DNA of 64,000 bases, taken from the NCBI RefSeq assembly GCF_004122115.1, contig NZ_SBKP01000013.1, positions 1-64,000 of the forward strand. Direction: 5' to 3'. The stretch is from Sphingobium fluviale. GTDB taxonomy: Bacteria > Pseudomonadota > Alphaproteobacteria > Sphingomonadales > Sphingomonadaceae. Every line of letters begins with the position of its first letter. The stretch's first letter is position 1. The notes beneath the pieces were generated by a model. It saw only the letters and a program-made list of their open reading frames with translations, made no database searches and was not told where the DNA came from. The translations under genes and the position numbers were made by a program. Shown here piece after piece: positions 6,678 to 16,804 of this stretch.

Positions 6678-8964
6678 GAGCCAAGGCTTCTCCCTTCCTG
6701 TCGAGTACTGCGGTCTGTTCCTCGATCCGGGCCAGATGATCGGGATCGAGCATGATGCGCACCAAAGCGCCGCCTTCCGGAACGTCCGCAAAGTGCATGG
6801 TGCCGCCATGTTCCTGCACGATGCGGTTGACGATGGCGAGGCCGAGGCCGGTGCCCTTGGCGCGCGTGGTCATATAGGGTTCGATCATGCGGTCGCGCTC
6901 CGGCGGCAGGCCGGTGCCGTTATCTTTCACCTCTATCGCGATGCGGCCATCCGCCTCGCGCGCGATGCGCATGCCGACCTCGCCCTTGTGGTCCGCCTCT
7001 GTGAGGCAGCGGGCTTCCACCGCCTCCACCGCGTTCTTGACGATGTTGGTCAGCGCCTGCCCGATCTGCCGCCGGTCGCACACAAGGCTGGCCTCGCCCG
7101 CCTCGTTGGCGAAGGTGAAACGGATGGCGGGATGCGCCACCTCGTGCAGGAACAGCGAGTGGCTGGCGATGTCCGCCAGCGCCTCTGCCCTGAACACGGG
7201 CTTGGGCATGCGGGCAAAGGCCGAAAACTCGTCCACAATGCGCCGCAGATCACCCACTTGCCGCACGATCGTGCCGGTGAGGCGGGTGAAAGTGGCGCGA
7301 TCGTTGTCGATCTGGTCGGCATAGCGGCGCTGGAGCCGCTCCGCCGCAAGCTGGATGGGGGTCAGCGGGTTCTTGATCTCGTGGGCGATGCGCCGGGCAA
7401 CGTCAGACCATGCGGCACGGCGCTGGTCAGACAGTTGCTGCGTGATGTCGTCAAAGGTCAGCACATGGCCGCTCTGGTCCTTGACGATCTTGACCGCGAG
7501 CGTGCGCAGGTCTGTGCCCGCCCGGATCTGCACGATCTCCGCCACGGCGCCTTCCACCAGCAGGTCATCCAGATCGCGCGAAATCGCGCGCAGGGGATAT
7601 TCGGTCACATCCTCCTCCTGCACCGCGAGGATTGCCCGCGCCGAATCATTCATCATCCGCACGTGACGGTCCTGCGACACGGCAAGCACGCCGGCGCTCA
7701 CGCCTGACAGGATCGCCTCGATAAAGGCGCGGCGGTTTTCGAGCTGGGAGTTGGCGGCCATCAGTGCGCCGGTCTGCCCCTCCAGCCGCTGGGTCATGCG
7801 GTTGAACGCGCTGGAAAGTACGCCGATCTCATCGCGCGCATGCGGCCCGGCGACGCGCACGCTCAGGTCTCCCGCCGCCACAGCCCGCGCTGCGCCCACC
7901 AGCTCGTTCACCGGCTTCACCAGCCTGTCCGCCACCTTGAGCGCGATCCACACCGCAATGCCGATCAACCCAAGAGACCCGATGAACAAGGCAAAGTTGA
8001 AGCGGATTTGCAGTGCGCGGGACTGGCGCGCAAAGCTCTCATAATTGTTGAGTACCGCTTGCGCGCGCTTCACCTGGCTGAAAGCGGGCGCATCCGAATC
8101 GCGCGTGGCATAGAGGTAGATGCGCCGGTCCGGGTAGAGCTGGGTAAAGGCCTGAATCTGGTCTGGCGCGGCAGAGACGACCACCCCCTCGCCCTTCGCC
8201 AGCCGGTTGACGATATCCTTGGTGAGATACTGCGCGACAGGGCGCTGGTCCGGGTCCACGGTGGCGGCGGTGCGGGCGATGCCATCCGGCCCGATCTCGA
8301 TGATGGCGGAGCGGTTGAGCTTTCGCGTAACCACCTGATAAATATAGCCCTCGGCAAACTCAGGGCTGTTGACGCGTGACTGGTTGAGATAGTCGCGCAG
8401 GTCGCTCGCCATCGTCAGCGTTTCGTCGCCCACCTCGCGCAGGTTTTGCTCATAATAGCCGCGGGCGAAATTGCCCGCGTTCTGGAGCATCGCACGGGCG
8501 CTGTCCGAAAACCAGAACTGCACGCCATATTGAAACAGCAACGAGGCGAAGATCACCACCAGCAGCATCGGGATGCTGGCGATCAGCGAGAATATGGCGA
8601 CGAGGCGGACATGGAGCTGCCCATCGCCGCCAATAGCGGACCGTGCGGCCCGGCGCATCGCCACCCGCCTGCCAATCAACACCAGCAGCGCGATGGCCGG
8701 GACCAGATTAACGATCAGCAACAGCGCCACGACCGGCGGCGAGAGCAGCGCGGACTTGTCATCCTGCCGCGACAGCGAAAAATAGGTTGCTATCGCCGTC
8801 GCCAGCATCACGCCAACAGCCGCAATCTCTGCACCAGCAAAGAAACGGGGGTTGCGGGTCCATGCCCGGAATAGTCGCGATGCCCGGCTCAGCAAAATGG
8901 CGAAATTATCCTCCTGGATCGGATGCGTTGCAGCCATACAACAACTGTGTGCCATGATAAACAC
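6667..8964 (-). CDS. ntrY: Membrane sensor histidine kinase NtrY
   Basis: 765 residues. The N-terminus has three hydrophobic segments between ~45 and ~155, then a periplasmic region and a further membrane helix (FNFALFIGSLGLIGIAVWIAL) leading into a HAMP domain (KPVNELVGAARAVAAGDLSVRV). A PAS region precedes the kinase core: H-box RRIAHEIKNPLTPIQLAAERL, N-box KNAVEAV, G1 DNGTGLP and G2 GTGLGLAIV. It phosphorylates NtrX. The farthest start is a GTG at 8964; ATGs at 8955 and 8937 are alternatives and none has a strong ribosome site. About 54 bp separate it from ntrC. Confidence 0.94.
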   Translation of the reverse strand: MFIMAHSCCMAATHPIQEDNFAILLSRASRLFRAWTRNPRFFAGAEIAAVGVMLATAIATYFSLSRQDDKSALLSPPVVALLLIVNLVPAIALLVLIGRRVAMRRAARSAIGGDGQLHVRLVAIFSLIASIPMLLVVIFASLLFQYGVQFWFSDSARAMLQNAGNFARGYYEQNLREVGDETLTMASDLRDYLNQSRVNSPEFAEGYIYQVVTRKLNRSAIIEIGPDGIARTAATVDPDQRPVAQYLTKDIVNRLAKGEGVVVSAAPDQIQAFTQLYPDRRIYLYATRDSDAPAFSQVKRAQAVLNNYESFARQSRALQIRFNFALFIGSLGLIGIAVWIALKVADRLVKPVNELVGAARAVAAGDLSVRVAGPHARDEIGVLSSAFNRMTQRLEGQTGALMAANSQLENRRAFIEAILSGVSAGVLAVSQDRHVRMMNDSARAILAVQEEDVTEYPLRAISRDLDDLLVEGAVAEIVQIRAGTDLRTLAVKIVKDQSGHVLTFDDITQQLSDQRRAAWSDVARRIAHEIKNPLTPIQLAAERLQRRYADQIDNDRATFTRLTGTIVRQVGDLRRIVDEFSAFARMPKPVFRAEALADIASHSLFLHEVAHPAIRFTFANEAGEASLVCDRRQIGQALTNIVKNAVEAVEARCLTEADHKGEVGMRIAREADGRIAIEVKDNGTGLPPERDRMIEPYMTTRAKGTGLGLAIVNRIVQEHGGTMHFADVPEGGALVRIMLDPDHLARIEEQTAVLDRKGEALAHGA

Positions 8965-9018
8965 AGGAAATGCGATATTCGGTTGATCCGAACGAGGCCA
9001 CGAAGCGACGCTTGGGAA

Positions 9019-10491
9019 TCAGCCTCTCAGCCGCGCCGGATCGATATCGTAATCGGTAAGTTTCTTGCGCAGCGTGTTGCGATTGATGCCGAGCAGGCTC
9101 GCTGCGCGGATCTGGTTGCCATCGACGGCGGATAGCGTCTCGCGCAGCAGTATCGGCTCGATCAGCGCCAGCATCGCATCGTGCAGGCCTGCGCCGTCGC
9201 CATAAGTGGTGGCGGAAACGCGCTGGCGCACCCACTCCTCCAGCAGGCGGTGGAGATCGTCTGATGCAGCCTCGCCAGACGACGCCGCTATGTCTGCCAT
9301 GTCGATATTGGCGCGCACCGCCTCTACCGAGATCACATCCTCACGGATCAGCACCGCCATGCGCTGCATCAGGTTTTGCAGCTCGCGCACATTGCCGGGC
9401 CAGCTATAGAGCGAGAGGAGCTGTGCGGCCTGCGGATCGAGGCTCTTGCGGGGCAGCCCCTCCTGCGCCGCATGGTCAAGGAAATGCCGCGCCAGCAACG
9501 CCACATCGTCACGCCGGGCGCGCAGCGGCGGCAGGTCTATCGGCACCACATTGAGGCGGTAATACAAATCCTGCCGAAAGCGGTTTTCGGCAATCAGCGA
9601 GGGCAAATCCTTGTTGGTGGCGGCAATGATGCGGACATTGACGTGCACCGGGGTGGAGCCGCCCACCGTCGTCACCTCGCCGCTCTGGAGCACGCGCAGC
9701 AGGCGGGTCTGCGCCTCCAGCGGCATATCGCCGATCTCGTCCAGGAACAGCGTGCCGCCATCGGCCTGCTCAAACTTGCCCGCCGTGCGCTGGGTCGCGC
9801 CGGTGAACGCGCCCTTCTCATAGCCAAACAGTTCCGCCTCGATCAGTTCGCGCGGGATGGCGGCCATGTTGACGGCGATGAACGGATGCACACGCCGGTG
9901 GCCAAGGCGGTGGATCGCCTGCGCCACCAGCTCCTTGCCGGTGCCCGATTCGCCGAGAATGAGGATACTGAGGTCATTGCCCAGCACCCGCGCCACGGTG
10001 CGATAAACCTCCTGCATGGCCGCGGAACGGCCAACGAGCGGCATATCGTCGCTGATCTGGTTGTCGTCTTCCGTCGGCGGCGCGGCGCCAGTGGGCGTGC
10101 CGCCTGCCACGCTCCGCGCGGCAAGGCCATCGTTGACCGCGCGGGTCAGCTCGTTCAGGTCGAACGGCTTGGGCAGATATTCGAACGCGCCCTGTTCCGC
10201 CGCCCGCACGGCGGTGTTGAGCGTGTTCTGCGCCGACAGGATGATGACCCGCATGCCGGGCCAGCGCTCAGTGATCGCCTGCACATCGTCCAGCCCGTCG
10301 CCATCGGGCAGCTTGACGTCGGTCACGAGGATATCGGGCTGGAAGGTGGCGAGCAGCTGTGCCCGCTCGGCAATCGTGCCGCCGACCTTGACGATGTGGC
10401 CCGCGCGGCGCAGCGCCTCGCTCACCACCACGCAGATTGCCTGATCGTCATCGACGACCAGCACCTTGCCGCTGGCAGACATCCTGCCCAT
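9019..10491 (-). CDS. ntrC: Sigma-54-dependent response regulator NtrC
   Basis: 490 residues: receiver domain 1-125 ([11 protein letters not shown], acceptor in [10 protein letters not shown]), AAA+ domain with Walker A GESGTGKE, an intact GAFTGA loop ([17 protein letters not shown]), [13 protein letters not shown], and a Fis-type DNA-binding tail ([21 protein letters not shown]). Master activator of nitrogen-limitation genes, phosphorylated by NtrB. The ATG at 10491 overlaps the ntrB stop as TAATG, indicating coupled translation; an ATG three codons in (10482) follows GGCAGG and is equally possible. Confidence 0.96.
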   Translation of the reverse strand: MGRMSASGKVLVVDDDQAICVVVSEALRRAGHIVKVGGTIAERAQLLATFQPDILVTDVKLPDGDGLDDVQAITERWPGMRVIILSAQNTLNTAVRAAEQGAFEYLPKPFDLNELTRAVNDGLAARSVAGGTPTGAAPPTEDDNQISDDMPLVGRSAAMQEVYRTVARVLGNDLSILILGESGTGKELVAQAIHRLGHRRVHPFIAVNMAAIPRELIEAELFGYEKGAFTGATQRTAGKFEQADGGTLFLDEIGDMPLEAQTRLLRVLQSGEVTTVGGSTPVHVNVRIIAATNKDLPSLIAENRFRQDLYYRLNVVPIDLPPLRARRDDVALLARHFLDHAAQEGLPRKSLDPQAAQLLSLYSWPGNVRELQNLMQRMAVLIREDVISVEAVRANIDMADIAASSGEAASDDLHRLLEEWVRQRVSATTYGDGAGLHDAMLALIEPILLRETLSAVDGNQIRAASLLGINRNTLRKKLTDYDIDPARLRG

Positions 10492-11606
10492 TATACCGGC
10501 GCCATTGGCAGGAGGATACGGAATATGGTTTCCTTGAGCGCCTCGTCCCGGCTGTGCTGCACAAATCCGTTCATATCGCGTACCAGCTTGTCGACCAGCG
10601 CGAGGCCCAGCCCTTGCCCGTCGCGCTTGGTGGAGATGAAGGGGTTGAACAGATCGTCGCGGATATGCGCGGGAACGCCGGGGCCATTGTCACTCACCAC
10701 GATCTCTATTGGGAGGATTGCGTTCCCCTTGCCCTCGCCCAGCATCACAGAGACGCCATGGCGGAACGCTGTCTCTATCCGCAGCACGGGCTTTTCCTGC
10801 GTGATGGCCGCTTCGCTGGCGTTTTTGAGCAGGTTGATGACGATCTGCGAGAGCGCATCGGGGTTGCACAGCGCAAAGGGCAGCGAGGGGTCATATTTGC
10901 GGACGATGTGAATATCGCTGGCGAAGCCGGTGCTGGCGATCTGGATCGCGCGGTCCAGCACCGGATAGATGTTGATCGCTGAGCAATCGAGCGGGCGTTC
11001 GGTCGTGAAATCCTGCATCCTGTCGATCAGGGCGGCGATGCGGTCTACCTCGTCGCAGATCAGCTGGGTGAGCGCGGCGTCGCCTTCACTGCCTCCGCCC
11101 GAAAGGAGCTGCGCCGCGCCGCGTATGCCCGACAGCGGGTTCTTGATCTCGTGCGCGAGGATCGCCGCTGCGCCCATGGCCGAGCGCGCGCCGCCCGATG
11201 TTCGCCGCCCGCCGATCGCCTGCGCAAGGCTCTGGGCGTGGATCGTCACCACGCGCCAGCCTTCATGCTCCGCCAGCGGCGCGATCATCACGTCCGCCTT
11301 GATCGCCGCGTTGCGCCCGGCGTGGAGCGAGATGTCATAAGCGGCGAGCGGCTTGTCTGACTGCCAGAGCTGGAAGCGCGGATTTTCGTCTTCGATCCGC
11401 ACCGTGCGGGCGATGTCGCTGCCGATGATCGCGGTGCGCGCCATGTTGAACAGCGCTTCGGCACGGCCGTTCGCCTCGCGGATGATGTTATCAGGGCCGA
11501 TCAGCAGGCTTGCCACCGGCAGGGCAGCGAAGATGTCTACCGCCCCCGGACCCAGACGACTCGCAGGCGGCATCAGATGCGCGGCTCTGGCCGGTGCGCT
11601 TGTCAC
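10491..11606 (-). CDS. ntrB: Nitrogen regulation sensor kinase NtrB
   Basis: 371-residue soluble histidine kinase. A PAS domain (PDNIIREANGRAEALFNMAR) precedes the kinase core: H-box AAILAHEIKNPLSGIRGAAQLL, N-box INLLKNASEA, G1 SDNGPGVP, G2 GQGLGLALVDKLV. It reads nitrogen status through PII and phosphorylates or dephosphorylates NtrC. A GTG start overlaps the dusB stop as GTGA, the usual dusB-ntrB-ntrC coupling of alphaproteobacteria. No glnK-amtB gene is present nearby. Confidence 0.96.
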   Translation of the reverse strand: MTSAPARAAHLMPPASRLGPGAVDIFAALPVASLLIGPDNIIREANGRAEALFNMARTAIIGSDIARTVRIEDENPRFQLWQSDKPLAAYDISLHAGRNAAIKADVMIAPLAEHEGWRVVTIHAQSLAQAIGGRRTSGGARSAMGAAAILAHEIKNPLSGIRGAAQLLSGGGSEGDAALTQLICDEVDRIAALIDRMQDFTTERPLDCSAINIYPVLDRAIQIASTGFASDIHIVRKYDPSLPFALCNPDALSQIVINLLKNASEAAITQEKPVLRIETAFRHGVSVMLGEGKGNAILPIEIVVSDNGPGVPAHIRDDLFNPFISTKRDGQGLGLALVDKLVRDMNGFVQHSRDEALKETIFRILLPMAPV

Positions 11607-12610
11607 GCCGCCGCTTTGCTTAAGTGCGGCTCGTAAAAGCGCGCCAGCATATCGAGCACGGTGCGGCTATCGGGGATCTGGTTCACGGCATTGCGAAACT
11701 CCGCCGAGCCGACCAGCCCCTTGGTATACCAGCCCAGATGCTTGCGCGCGATGTTGACGCCGACCTGCTCGCCATAATGCTCCAGCATGGCGCGGTAATG
11801 CTCGATGATGAGGGCATATTGCTCGTCCATCGATGGCTCGCCGCGCGGGGTGCCGCCAGAAAGCGCCTGCATCACCTGCCCCAGCAGCCACGGCTTGCCA
11901 TAGGCGCCGCGGCCGATCATCACGCCATCGGCGCCGCTCTGCGCCAGCGCGGTGCGCGCGTCCTCAACCGAGCAGATGTCACCATTGACGATGACCGGCA
12001 GGCTGACGGCTTCCTTCACACTGCGAACGAAGGCCCAGTCCGCGCTGCCCTTGTACATCTGGTTGCGGGTGCGGCCATGCACGGTGATGAGCTGTGCGCC
12101 CAGATCCTGCGCGATGCGCGCCAGCTCCGGCGCGTTGAGGCTGGAGTGATCCCAGCCCATGCGCATCTTGACGGTGACGGGCACATCGACAGCCTTGACG
12201 GTGGCCTCGATCAGGCGCGCGGCGAGCGGCAGATCGCGCATAAGGGCGCTGCCCGCGTCGCCATTGACTACCTTTTTCACCGGGCAGCCCATGTTGATGT
12301 CTATGATCGCCGCGCCCTTGTCGGCATTGAGCTTGGCCGCCTCGGCCATCTCCTCAGGTACGCAGCCCGCAAGCTGCATCGAAACCGGCTCCTCGCTCAA
12401 ATGCCATGCCGCCTTTTGCAGCGACTGCCGCGTCTGGCGGATCATCGCGGGAGAGGCGATCATCTCCGTGACGTTGAGGCCAGAGCCATAGCGCCGCACA
12501 AGGGTGCGAAACGGCATGTCCGTCACGCCCGTCATCGGCGCGAGGATTACCGGCGTGTCAATCGTGACCGGCCCGATCTGGATGGGCTTCAATGTCTGCA
12601 TGGATTTCAA
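11603..12610 (-). CDS. dusB: tRNA-dihydrouridine synthase DusB
   Basis: 335-residue FMN enzyme reducing uridine to dihydrouridine in the tRNA D-loop. The TIM-barrel start VILAPMTGVTDMPFRTLVRR, the catalytic segment INMGCPVKKVVNGDAGSALMRD with its cysteine, TVKMRMGWD, TVHGRTRNQMYKGSADW and VNGDICS/GADGVMIGRGAYG phosphate-binding motifs are all present. First gene of the dusB-ntrBC run and divergent from ispDF, with 93 bp between. An ATG at 12601 is an alternative start. Confidence 0.96.
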   Translation of the reverse strand: MKSMQTLKPIQIGPVTIDTPVILAPMTGVTDMPFRTLVRRYGSGLNVTEMIASPAMIRQTRQSLQKAAWHLSEEPVSMQLAGCVPEEMAEAAKLNADKGAAIIDINMGCPVKKVVNGDAGSALMRDLPLAARLIEATVKAVDVPVTVKMRMGWDHSSLNAPELARIAQDLGAQLITVHGRTRNQMYKGSADWAFVRSVKEAVSLPVIVNGDICSVEDARTALAQSGADGVMIGRGAYGKPWLLGQVMQALSGGTPRGEPSMDEQYALIIEHYRAMLEHYGEQVGVNIARKHLGWYTKGLVGSAEFRNAVNQIPDSRTVLDMLARFYEPHLSKAAA

Positions 12611-12703
12611 ATCTGCCTAAAAAACAGGCAGGCCATAGCCGAACGCGCTGTGCCTCGCAAGGAGTCTGGCGTTGCGGCGCATGCTCCTCTATGGCGCGGC
12701 GTC

Positions 12704-13876
12704 ATGACAGAGGGGCGCTCCATCGTTGCCATCATTGTTGCCGCCGGGGTTGGCGCGCGCGCCGGGCTGGGCGCGCCCAAGCAATATGCGCTGCTGGGTG
12801 GCCGGGCGGTGCTGGCGCATGGCTATGCCGCTTTGGCGTCTCACCCGCGCATCAGCCGCGTCATCGTCGCCATCGGGCCGGGACAAGAGGCCATGGCGCG
12901 GGAGGCTTTGGCGGGCGTTGCGGGGGATCCGTGGTTGATCGAGGGCGGCGCGACCCGGCGCGAGTCCGTCATGGCGGCTTTGGCGGCGGTGGAGGCTGCG
13001 GGCGGCGCGGAGGCTGTGCTCATTCATGACGCCGCGCGGCCTTTCGTGCCCTCGGCGGTGATAGACAGGCTGATCGATGCGCTGGAGCGGCATGAGGGCG
13101 CAATACCGGCGCTTGCCGTGGCCGATACACTGGTGCGTGACGAGGGTGGCGCGATGGGTGATGGCGTGCCGCGCGATGGCCTGATGCGCGCGCAGACGCC
13201 GCAGGCCTTTCGGTTCGGAACTATCCTTAAGGCGCATCGCGCCTGCCCTGCCGATGCGGATGTGACCGATGATGCGGGCCTGCTGCGGCTGATGGACATT
13301 CCCGTGGCGCTGGTGGAGGGAGACCCGATGCTCGACAAGCTCACCTATCCGGCGGATTTCGCCCGCGCCGAGGAGATGCTGCGCGCGCGGATGCTGCCGC
13401 GCACCGGCAACGGCTATGATGTGCATCGGCTGGTAGCGGGCAAGCCCTTGTGGCTGTGCGGCGTAGAGATTGCGCACGAGGCAGGGCTTTCCGGCCATAG
13501 CGATGCCGATGTCGCGATCCATGCGCTGGTCGATGCGATCCTCGGTGCGCTGGCGGAGGGCGACATCGGCCAGCATTTCCCGCCGTCCGATCCGCAATGG
13601 AAAGGCGCGGCGTCGCACCGCTTTCTGGAGTTCGCGCGCGAGCGGGTGAAGGCGCGTGCCGGCGTGATTGCGCATGTCGATGTCACGATCATCTGTGAAG
13701 CGCCCAAGATCGGCCCGCACCGCGAAGCCATGCGCGCGCGGCTGGCGGATCTTCTCGCCCTCCCCCTCGCCCGCGTTTCCGTAAAGGCCACCACAACCGA
13801 GCGCCTCGGCTTTACCGGGCGGAAAGAGGGCATCGCCGCTCAGGCGGTTGCTAGTCTGTTAGTGCCGGAGCTATAA
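12704..13876 (+). CDS. ispDF: Bifunctional IspD/IspF enzyme of the MEP isoprenoid pathway
   Basis: 390 residues combining two steps. The N-terminal half is 2-C-methyl-D-erythritol 4-phosphate cytidylyltransferase (IVAAGVGARAGLGAPKQYALLGG, VLIHDAARPFVPSA, RAQTPQAFRF, ADVTDDAGLLR). From ~residue 230 it is 2-C-methyl-D-erythritol 2,4-cyclodiphosphate synthase (RTGNGYDVHRLVAGKPLWLCG, GLSGHSDADVAIHALVDAILGA, GDIGQHFPPSDPQWKGA, KATTTERLGFTGRKEGIAAQA). The fusion is common in alphaproteobacteria. Start chosen as the ATG at 12704 where homology to IspD begins. The frame stays open far upstream through dusB antisense, but that is not coding. pncC follows after two bases. Confidence 0.96.
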   Translation: MTEGRSIVAIIVAAGVGARAGLGAPKQYALLGGRAVLAHGYAALASHPRISRVIVAIGPGQEAMAREALAGVAGDPWLIEGGATRRESVMAALAAVEAAGGAEAVLIHDAARPFVPSAVIDRLIDALERHEGAIPALAVADTLVRDEGGAMGDGVPRDGLMRAQTPQAFRFGTILKAHRACPADADVTDDAGLLRLMDIPVALVEGDPMLDKLTYPADFARAEEMLRARMLPRTGNGYDVHRLVAGKPLWLCGVEIAHEAGLSGHSDADVAIHALVDAILGALAEGDIGQHFPPSDPQWKGAASHRFLEFARERVKARAGVIAHVDVTIICEAPKIGPHREAMRARLADLLALPLARVSVKATTTERLGFTGRKEGIAAQAVASLLVPEL

Positions 13877-13878
13877 GA

Positions 13879-14394
13879 ATGACGATGACCGACTCCATTC
13901 TCCACCCCGATCTGGTCGCGCTGGCGCAGCGCGTGGTGGACGAAAACCGCCGCATGGGCCGAACCTTTGCGCTGGCAGAGAGCTGCACCGGCGGTCTGGT
14001 GGCGGCGGCGATTACGGAAATACCCGGCAGTTCGGATGTGTTTGAGGCTGGGTTCGTAACGTATTCCAATGAGATAAAGCAGGAACTTCTCAAAGTCTCG
14101 CAAGATGTGCTGGAGACGTTCGGTTCTGTCTCCATCGCCTGCGCCTGGGCGATGGCGCAGGGTGCGCTGATCAAGAGTCACGCCCATGTGGCGGTGGCGA
14201 TCACGGGCATTGCCGGGCCGGGCGGCGGCAGCGAGCAGAAGCCGGTCGGCACCGTGGTGTTCGCGCGGGCAGAGCGGGGCGCAAATCCTGACAAGGTCGT
14301 GGCCGACATGAAGCTGTTTGACAACAACGGCCGGTCAGGCGTTCGCCTTCAGGCGGCGTTGTGCGCGCTGGAGCTGTTGCTACCCGAAGCGTAA
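13879..14394 (+). CDS. pncC: CinA C-terminal-domain protein, nicotinamide-nucleotide amidohydrolase
   Basis: 171 residues forming only the CinA C-terminal (PncC) domain, which deamidates NMN to nicotinate mononucleotide in pyridine nucleotide salvage. Signature segments are FALAESCTGGLVAAAITEIPGSS, FVTYSNEIKQELL and AITGIAGPGGGSEQKPVGTV. It starts two bases after the ispDF stop and is probably cotranscribed. Its last 46 bp overlap the 3' end of ratA on the other strand. Confidence 0.92.
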   Translation: MTMTDSILHPDLVALAQRVVDENRRMGRTFALAESCTGGLVAAAITEIPGSSDVFEAGFVTYSNEIKQELLKVSQDVLETFGSVSIACAWAMAQGALIKSHAHVAVAITGIAGPGGGSEQKPVGTVVFARAERGANPDKVVADMKLFDNNGRSGVRLQAALCALELLLPEA

Positions 14395-14816
14395 AGCTCG
14401 GCCGCGCGCGCCTCGAACGCGCCGATCATCTTGCGCAGCGCCTTGTCAAACATTTGCCCGGCCATCATCTCGAACAGCTTGTTTTTGAACGCGAAATCGA
14501 CCTCGAAGTCGACGAACACGCCGCCCGCGCCATCGCTGCGAAAGCGCCAGTCGTTGGAGAGGTGCTTCAGCGGGCCTTCGAGATAATCGACATGCACCCG
14601 CTCAGGCCGCAGCTTGTGAACGCGTGAGGTGAAGCTCTCGCGCAGGCCCTTGAAGCCGACGATCATGTCCGCCACCATCTCGGTCGCGCTGTCGGAGCGC
14701 ACGCGGATTGCCGTCACCCACGGCAGGAATTCCTCATAGGCCTTAACATCTGCCACCATGTCGAACATCTGCTCGGGGCTGTAGGGCAGATGCCGGGTCT
14801 CCTTGTGCTGCGGCAC
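14349..14816 (-). CDS. ratA: RatA/Coq10-family START-domain protein
   Basis: 155 residues beginning PQHKETRHLPYSPEQMFDMVADVKAYEEFLPW, the hallmark of the Coq10/RatA polyketide-cyclase-like family; later segments SRVHKLRPERVHVDYLEGPLKHLSNDWRF and FAFKNKLFEMMAGQMFDKALRKMI also match. Members bind ubiquinone (Coq10) or were described as ribosome-association toxins (RatA in E. coli); which role applies is unknown. The GTG at 14816 follows AAGGG and lies five bases after the lipA stop, so it is cotranscribed with lipA, a frequent pairing in alphaproteobacteria. The 3' end overlaps pncC convergently by 46 bp. Confidence 0.9.
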   Translation of the reverse strand: MPQHKETRHLPYSPEQMFDMVADVKAYEEFLPWVTAIRVRSDSATEMVADMIVGFKGLRESFTSRVHKLRPERVHVDYLEGPLKHLSNDWRFRSDGAGGVFVDFEVDFAFKNKLFEMMAGQMFDKALRKMIGAFEARAAELYASGSNSSSAHNAA

Positions 14817-14820
14817 GCTG

Positions 14821-15798
14821 CTACCCTTTGGCGCGGGCCAGTTGCGCCTCGCGCGCGGCGCGCATTTCCGCGAAATCCTTGCCGGCATGATAGCTGGAGC
14901 GCGTCAGCGGGCTGGCGGCGACCTGAAGGAAGCCCTTGGCGCGCGCGATCGCGGCATAGGCATTGAAACCTGCGGGCGGCACGAACTCTATCACCTTGGC
15001 GTGCTTGGGCGTGGGCTGAAGATATTGGCCCATCGTCAGGAAATCGATGTCGGCGGAGCGCATGTCATCCATCACCTGATGCACCTCAAGCCGCTCCTCC
15101 CCTAGCCCCAGCATGATGCCGGACTTGGTGAAGATCGAGGGATCGAGCCGCTTGACGCTTTCGAGCAGGCGCAGCGACGCATAATAGCGCGCGCCGGGGC
15201 GGATGGTGGGGTAAAGGCGCGGCACGGTCTCAAGATTGTGGTTATACACATCAGGCCGGGCGCGCACGATTGCCTCCACGGCGGCCTCGTGCTTGTTGCG
15301 GAAATCGGGCGTCAGGATTTCGATCGTCGTTTGCGGCGTGGTGCGGCGCAATGCCTCGATCACCTTCACGAACTGCGACGCGCCGCCATCGGGCAAATCG
15401 TCCCTGTCCACAGAGGTGATGACAATATGCTCCAGCCCCATTTCTGCGGCGGCATCGGCAAGGTTCTGCGGTTCGTTGACGTCAACCTTGCGCGGCATGC
15501 CGGTCTTGACGTTGCAGAAAGCGCAGGCGCGGGTGCAGACATCGCCCAGGATCATCACGGTGGCGTGTTTCTTGGTCCAGCACTCGCCGATATTGGGGCA
15601 GGCAGCCTCCTCGCACACGGTGGCGAGGCCTTTGTCGCGCATCAGCTTTTTAGTCGCCATATAGCCGGGGCTGGTTGGCGCCTTGACCCTGATCCAGTCA
15701 GGCTTGCGCGCACGAGCCGGGGCGTTTGTGTCCACAAGGGGGGGGAGATTTTCCTTCATACAGCCCAGATAGCGACGCAATTGCTCCTTGCCAACCAT
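14821..15798 (-). CDS. lipA: Lipoyl synthase (radical SAM)
   Basis: Inserts two sulfurs into octanoyl-protein to make the lipoyl cofactor. The auxiliary-cluster cysteines ([12 protein letters not shown]), the radical-SAM motif CTRACAFC and the C-terminal LTRSSYHAG serine motif are present. 325 residues from the ATG at 15798, preceded by AGGCGAA; the ATG at 15759 ([10 protein letters not shown]) would give 312 residues and matches the usual N-terminus about as well. Its clients, the lipoyl domains of E2 enzymes, include PdhC encoded at 51168-52463. Confidence 0.96.
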   Translation of the reverse strand: MVGKEQLRRYLGCMKENLPPLVDTNAPARARKPDWIRVKAPTSPGYMATKKLMRDKGLATVCEEAACPNIGECWTKKHATVMILGDVCTRACAFCNVKTGMPRKVDVNEPQNLADAAAEMGLEHIVITSVDRDDLPDGGASQFVKVIEALRRTTPQTTIEILTPDFRNKHEAAVEAIVRARPDVYNHNLETVPRLYPTIRPGARYYASLRLLESVKRLDPSIFTKSGIMLGLGEERLEVHQVMDDMRSADIDFLTMGQYLQPTPKHAKVIEFVPPAGFNAYAAIARAKGFLQVAASPLTRSSYHAGKDFAEMRAAREAQLARAKG

Positions 15799-15840
15799 TT
15801 CGCCTAGCCATAGTGCCAGCCGAACATTGAGAGGCAGACC

Positions 15841-16800
15841 ATGATCGTCGAAACACTGACATCCCCGGTAATCCTGTTTTTCGTCCTTGGCATTTTCGCT
15901 GCACTCATCAAATCCGACCTCGCCATTCCCGAAGCCTTTGCCAAAGCGATGTCGATCTACCTGATGGCTGCAATCGGCTTGAAGGGCGGCATCGAAGTTT
16001 CTGCGTCGGGTTTTACGCCTGACCTCGCGACAGCCGCACTTGCGGGCCTTGCATTGAGCTTCCTGCTGCCTTTCTTCGCCTTTGCACTATTGACCCGTTT
16101 CGGTGGGCTGGGGCAGATCGATGCCGGTGCGGTCGCGGCGCATTATGGGTCAGTCAGCGTCGTGACTTTCGTAACAGCCAAGGAAATCCTCACCGGGCAA
16201 GGCCTGTCACCCGCAGGATATATGGTCGCCGTTCTCGCCCTGATGGAAACGCCAGCCATTATCAGCGGCCTATTGCTCGCCCGCCGTGGACAATTGAACA
16301 GCAATACCGAGTCATCCGGCAATGGTCTGCTGCATGAAGTTTTCGCCAATGGCTCTGTTGTTCTGCTCGTTGGCAGTTTCGTCATCGGTCTGATTGCGGG
16401 CAAAGACGGCTTTGAACCTGTCAAGCCTCTGTTCGAGACTGGCTTTCGCGGCGTACTCTGCTTGTTCCTGCTTGATATGGGACTGGTCGCGGCGCGCAGG
16501 TTAACGCAATCCAAAAAGCTAAATGCAAGGCTGGTGGCGCTTGCCCTGATCATTCCTGTAACGAACGGGGCTTTAGGTGTCACGATCGGCACTTTGATCG
16601 GGCTTGATGTAGCTTCTGCGGCTGCGCTGGGCATATTGGCAGCCAGTGCCTCCTATATAGCCGTGCCGGCTGCAATGCGAATGGCCCTGCCTGAGGCTGA
16701 TCCCGGCATTTATCTGTCGATGTCACTGGGAATAACTTTTCCCTTCAACATCATCATCGGCATCACCCTATTTTCACAGCTCGCATCCATGATAGGATAA
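15841..16800 (+). CDS. sbtA: SbtA-family sodium-dependent bicarbonate transporter
   Basis: 319-residue integral membrane protein with about ten hydrophobic helices arranged as two similar halves. Segments such as [49 protein letters not shown] and the second-half counterpart [20 protein letters not shown] are those of the DUF897/SbtA permeases that import bicarbonate with sodium in cyanobacteria. AGAGG precedes the ATG. The next two genes encode a PII-like SbtB and a carbonic anhydrase, which strongly supports the substrate. The start is only 42 bp from the divergent lipA start. Confidence 0.9.
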   Translation: MIVETLTSPVILFFVLGIFAALIKSDLAIPEAFAKAMSIYLMAAIGLKGGIEVSASGFTPDLATAALAGLALSFLLPFFAFALLTRFGGLGQIDAGAVAAHYGSVSVVTFVTAKEILTGQGLSPAGYMVAVLALMETPAIISGLLLARRGQLNSNTESSGNGLLHEVFANGSVVLLVGSFVIGLIAGKDGFEPVKPLFETGFRGVLCLFLLDMGLVAARRLTQSKKLNARLVALALIIPVTNGALGVTIGTLIGLDVASAAALGILAASASYIAVPAAMRMALPEADPGIYLSMSLGITFPFNIIIGITLFSQLASMIG

Positions 16801-16804
16801 GCCG

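Noticed and set aside
6637..7707. Long open frames antisense to ntrY, ntrX and ntrC
   Set aside because: They are His/Arg/Ala-rich shadows of real genes in GC-rich DNA without recognisable domains.
11624..12703. Long open frame antisense to dusB joined in frame to ispDF
   Set aside because: The residues look like the low-complexity antisense of GC-rich coding DNA, and IspD homology starts exactly at 12704.
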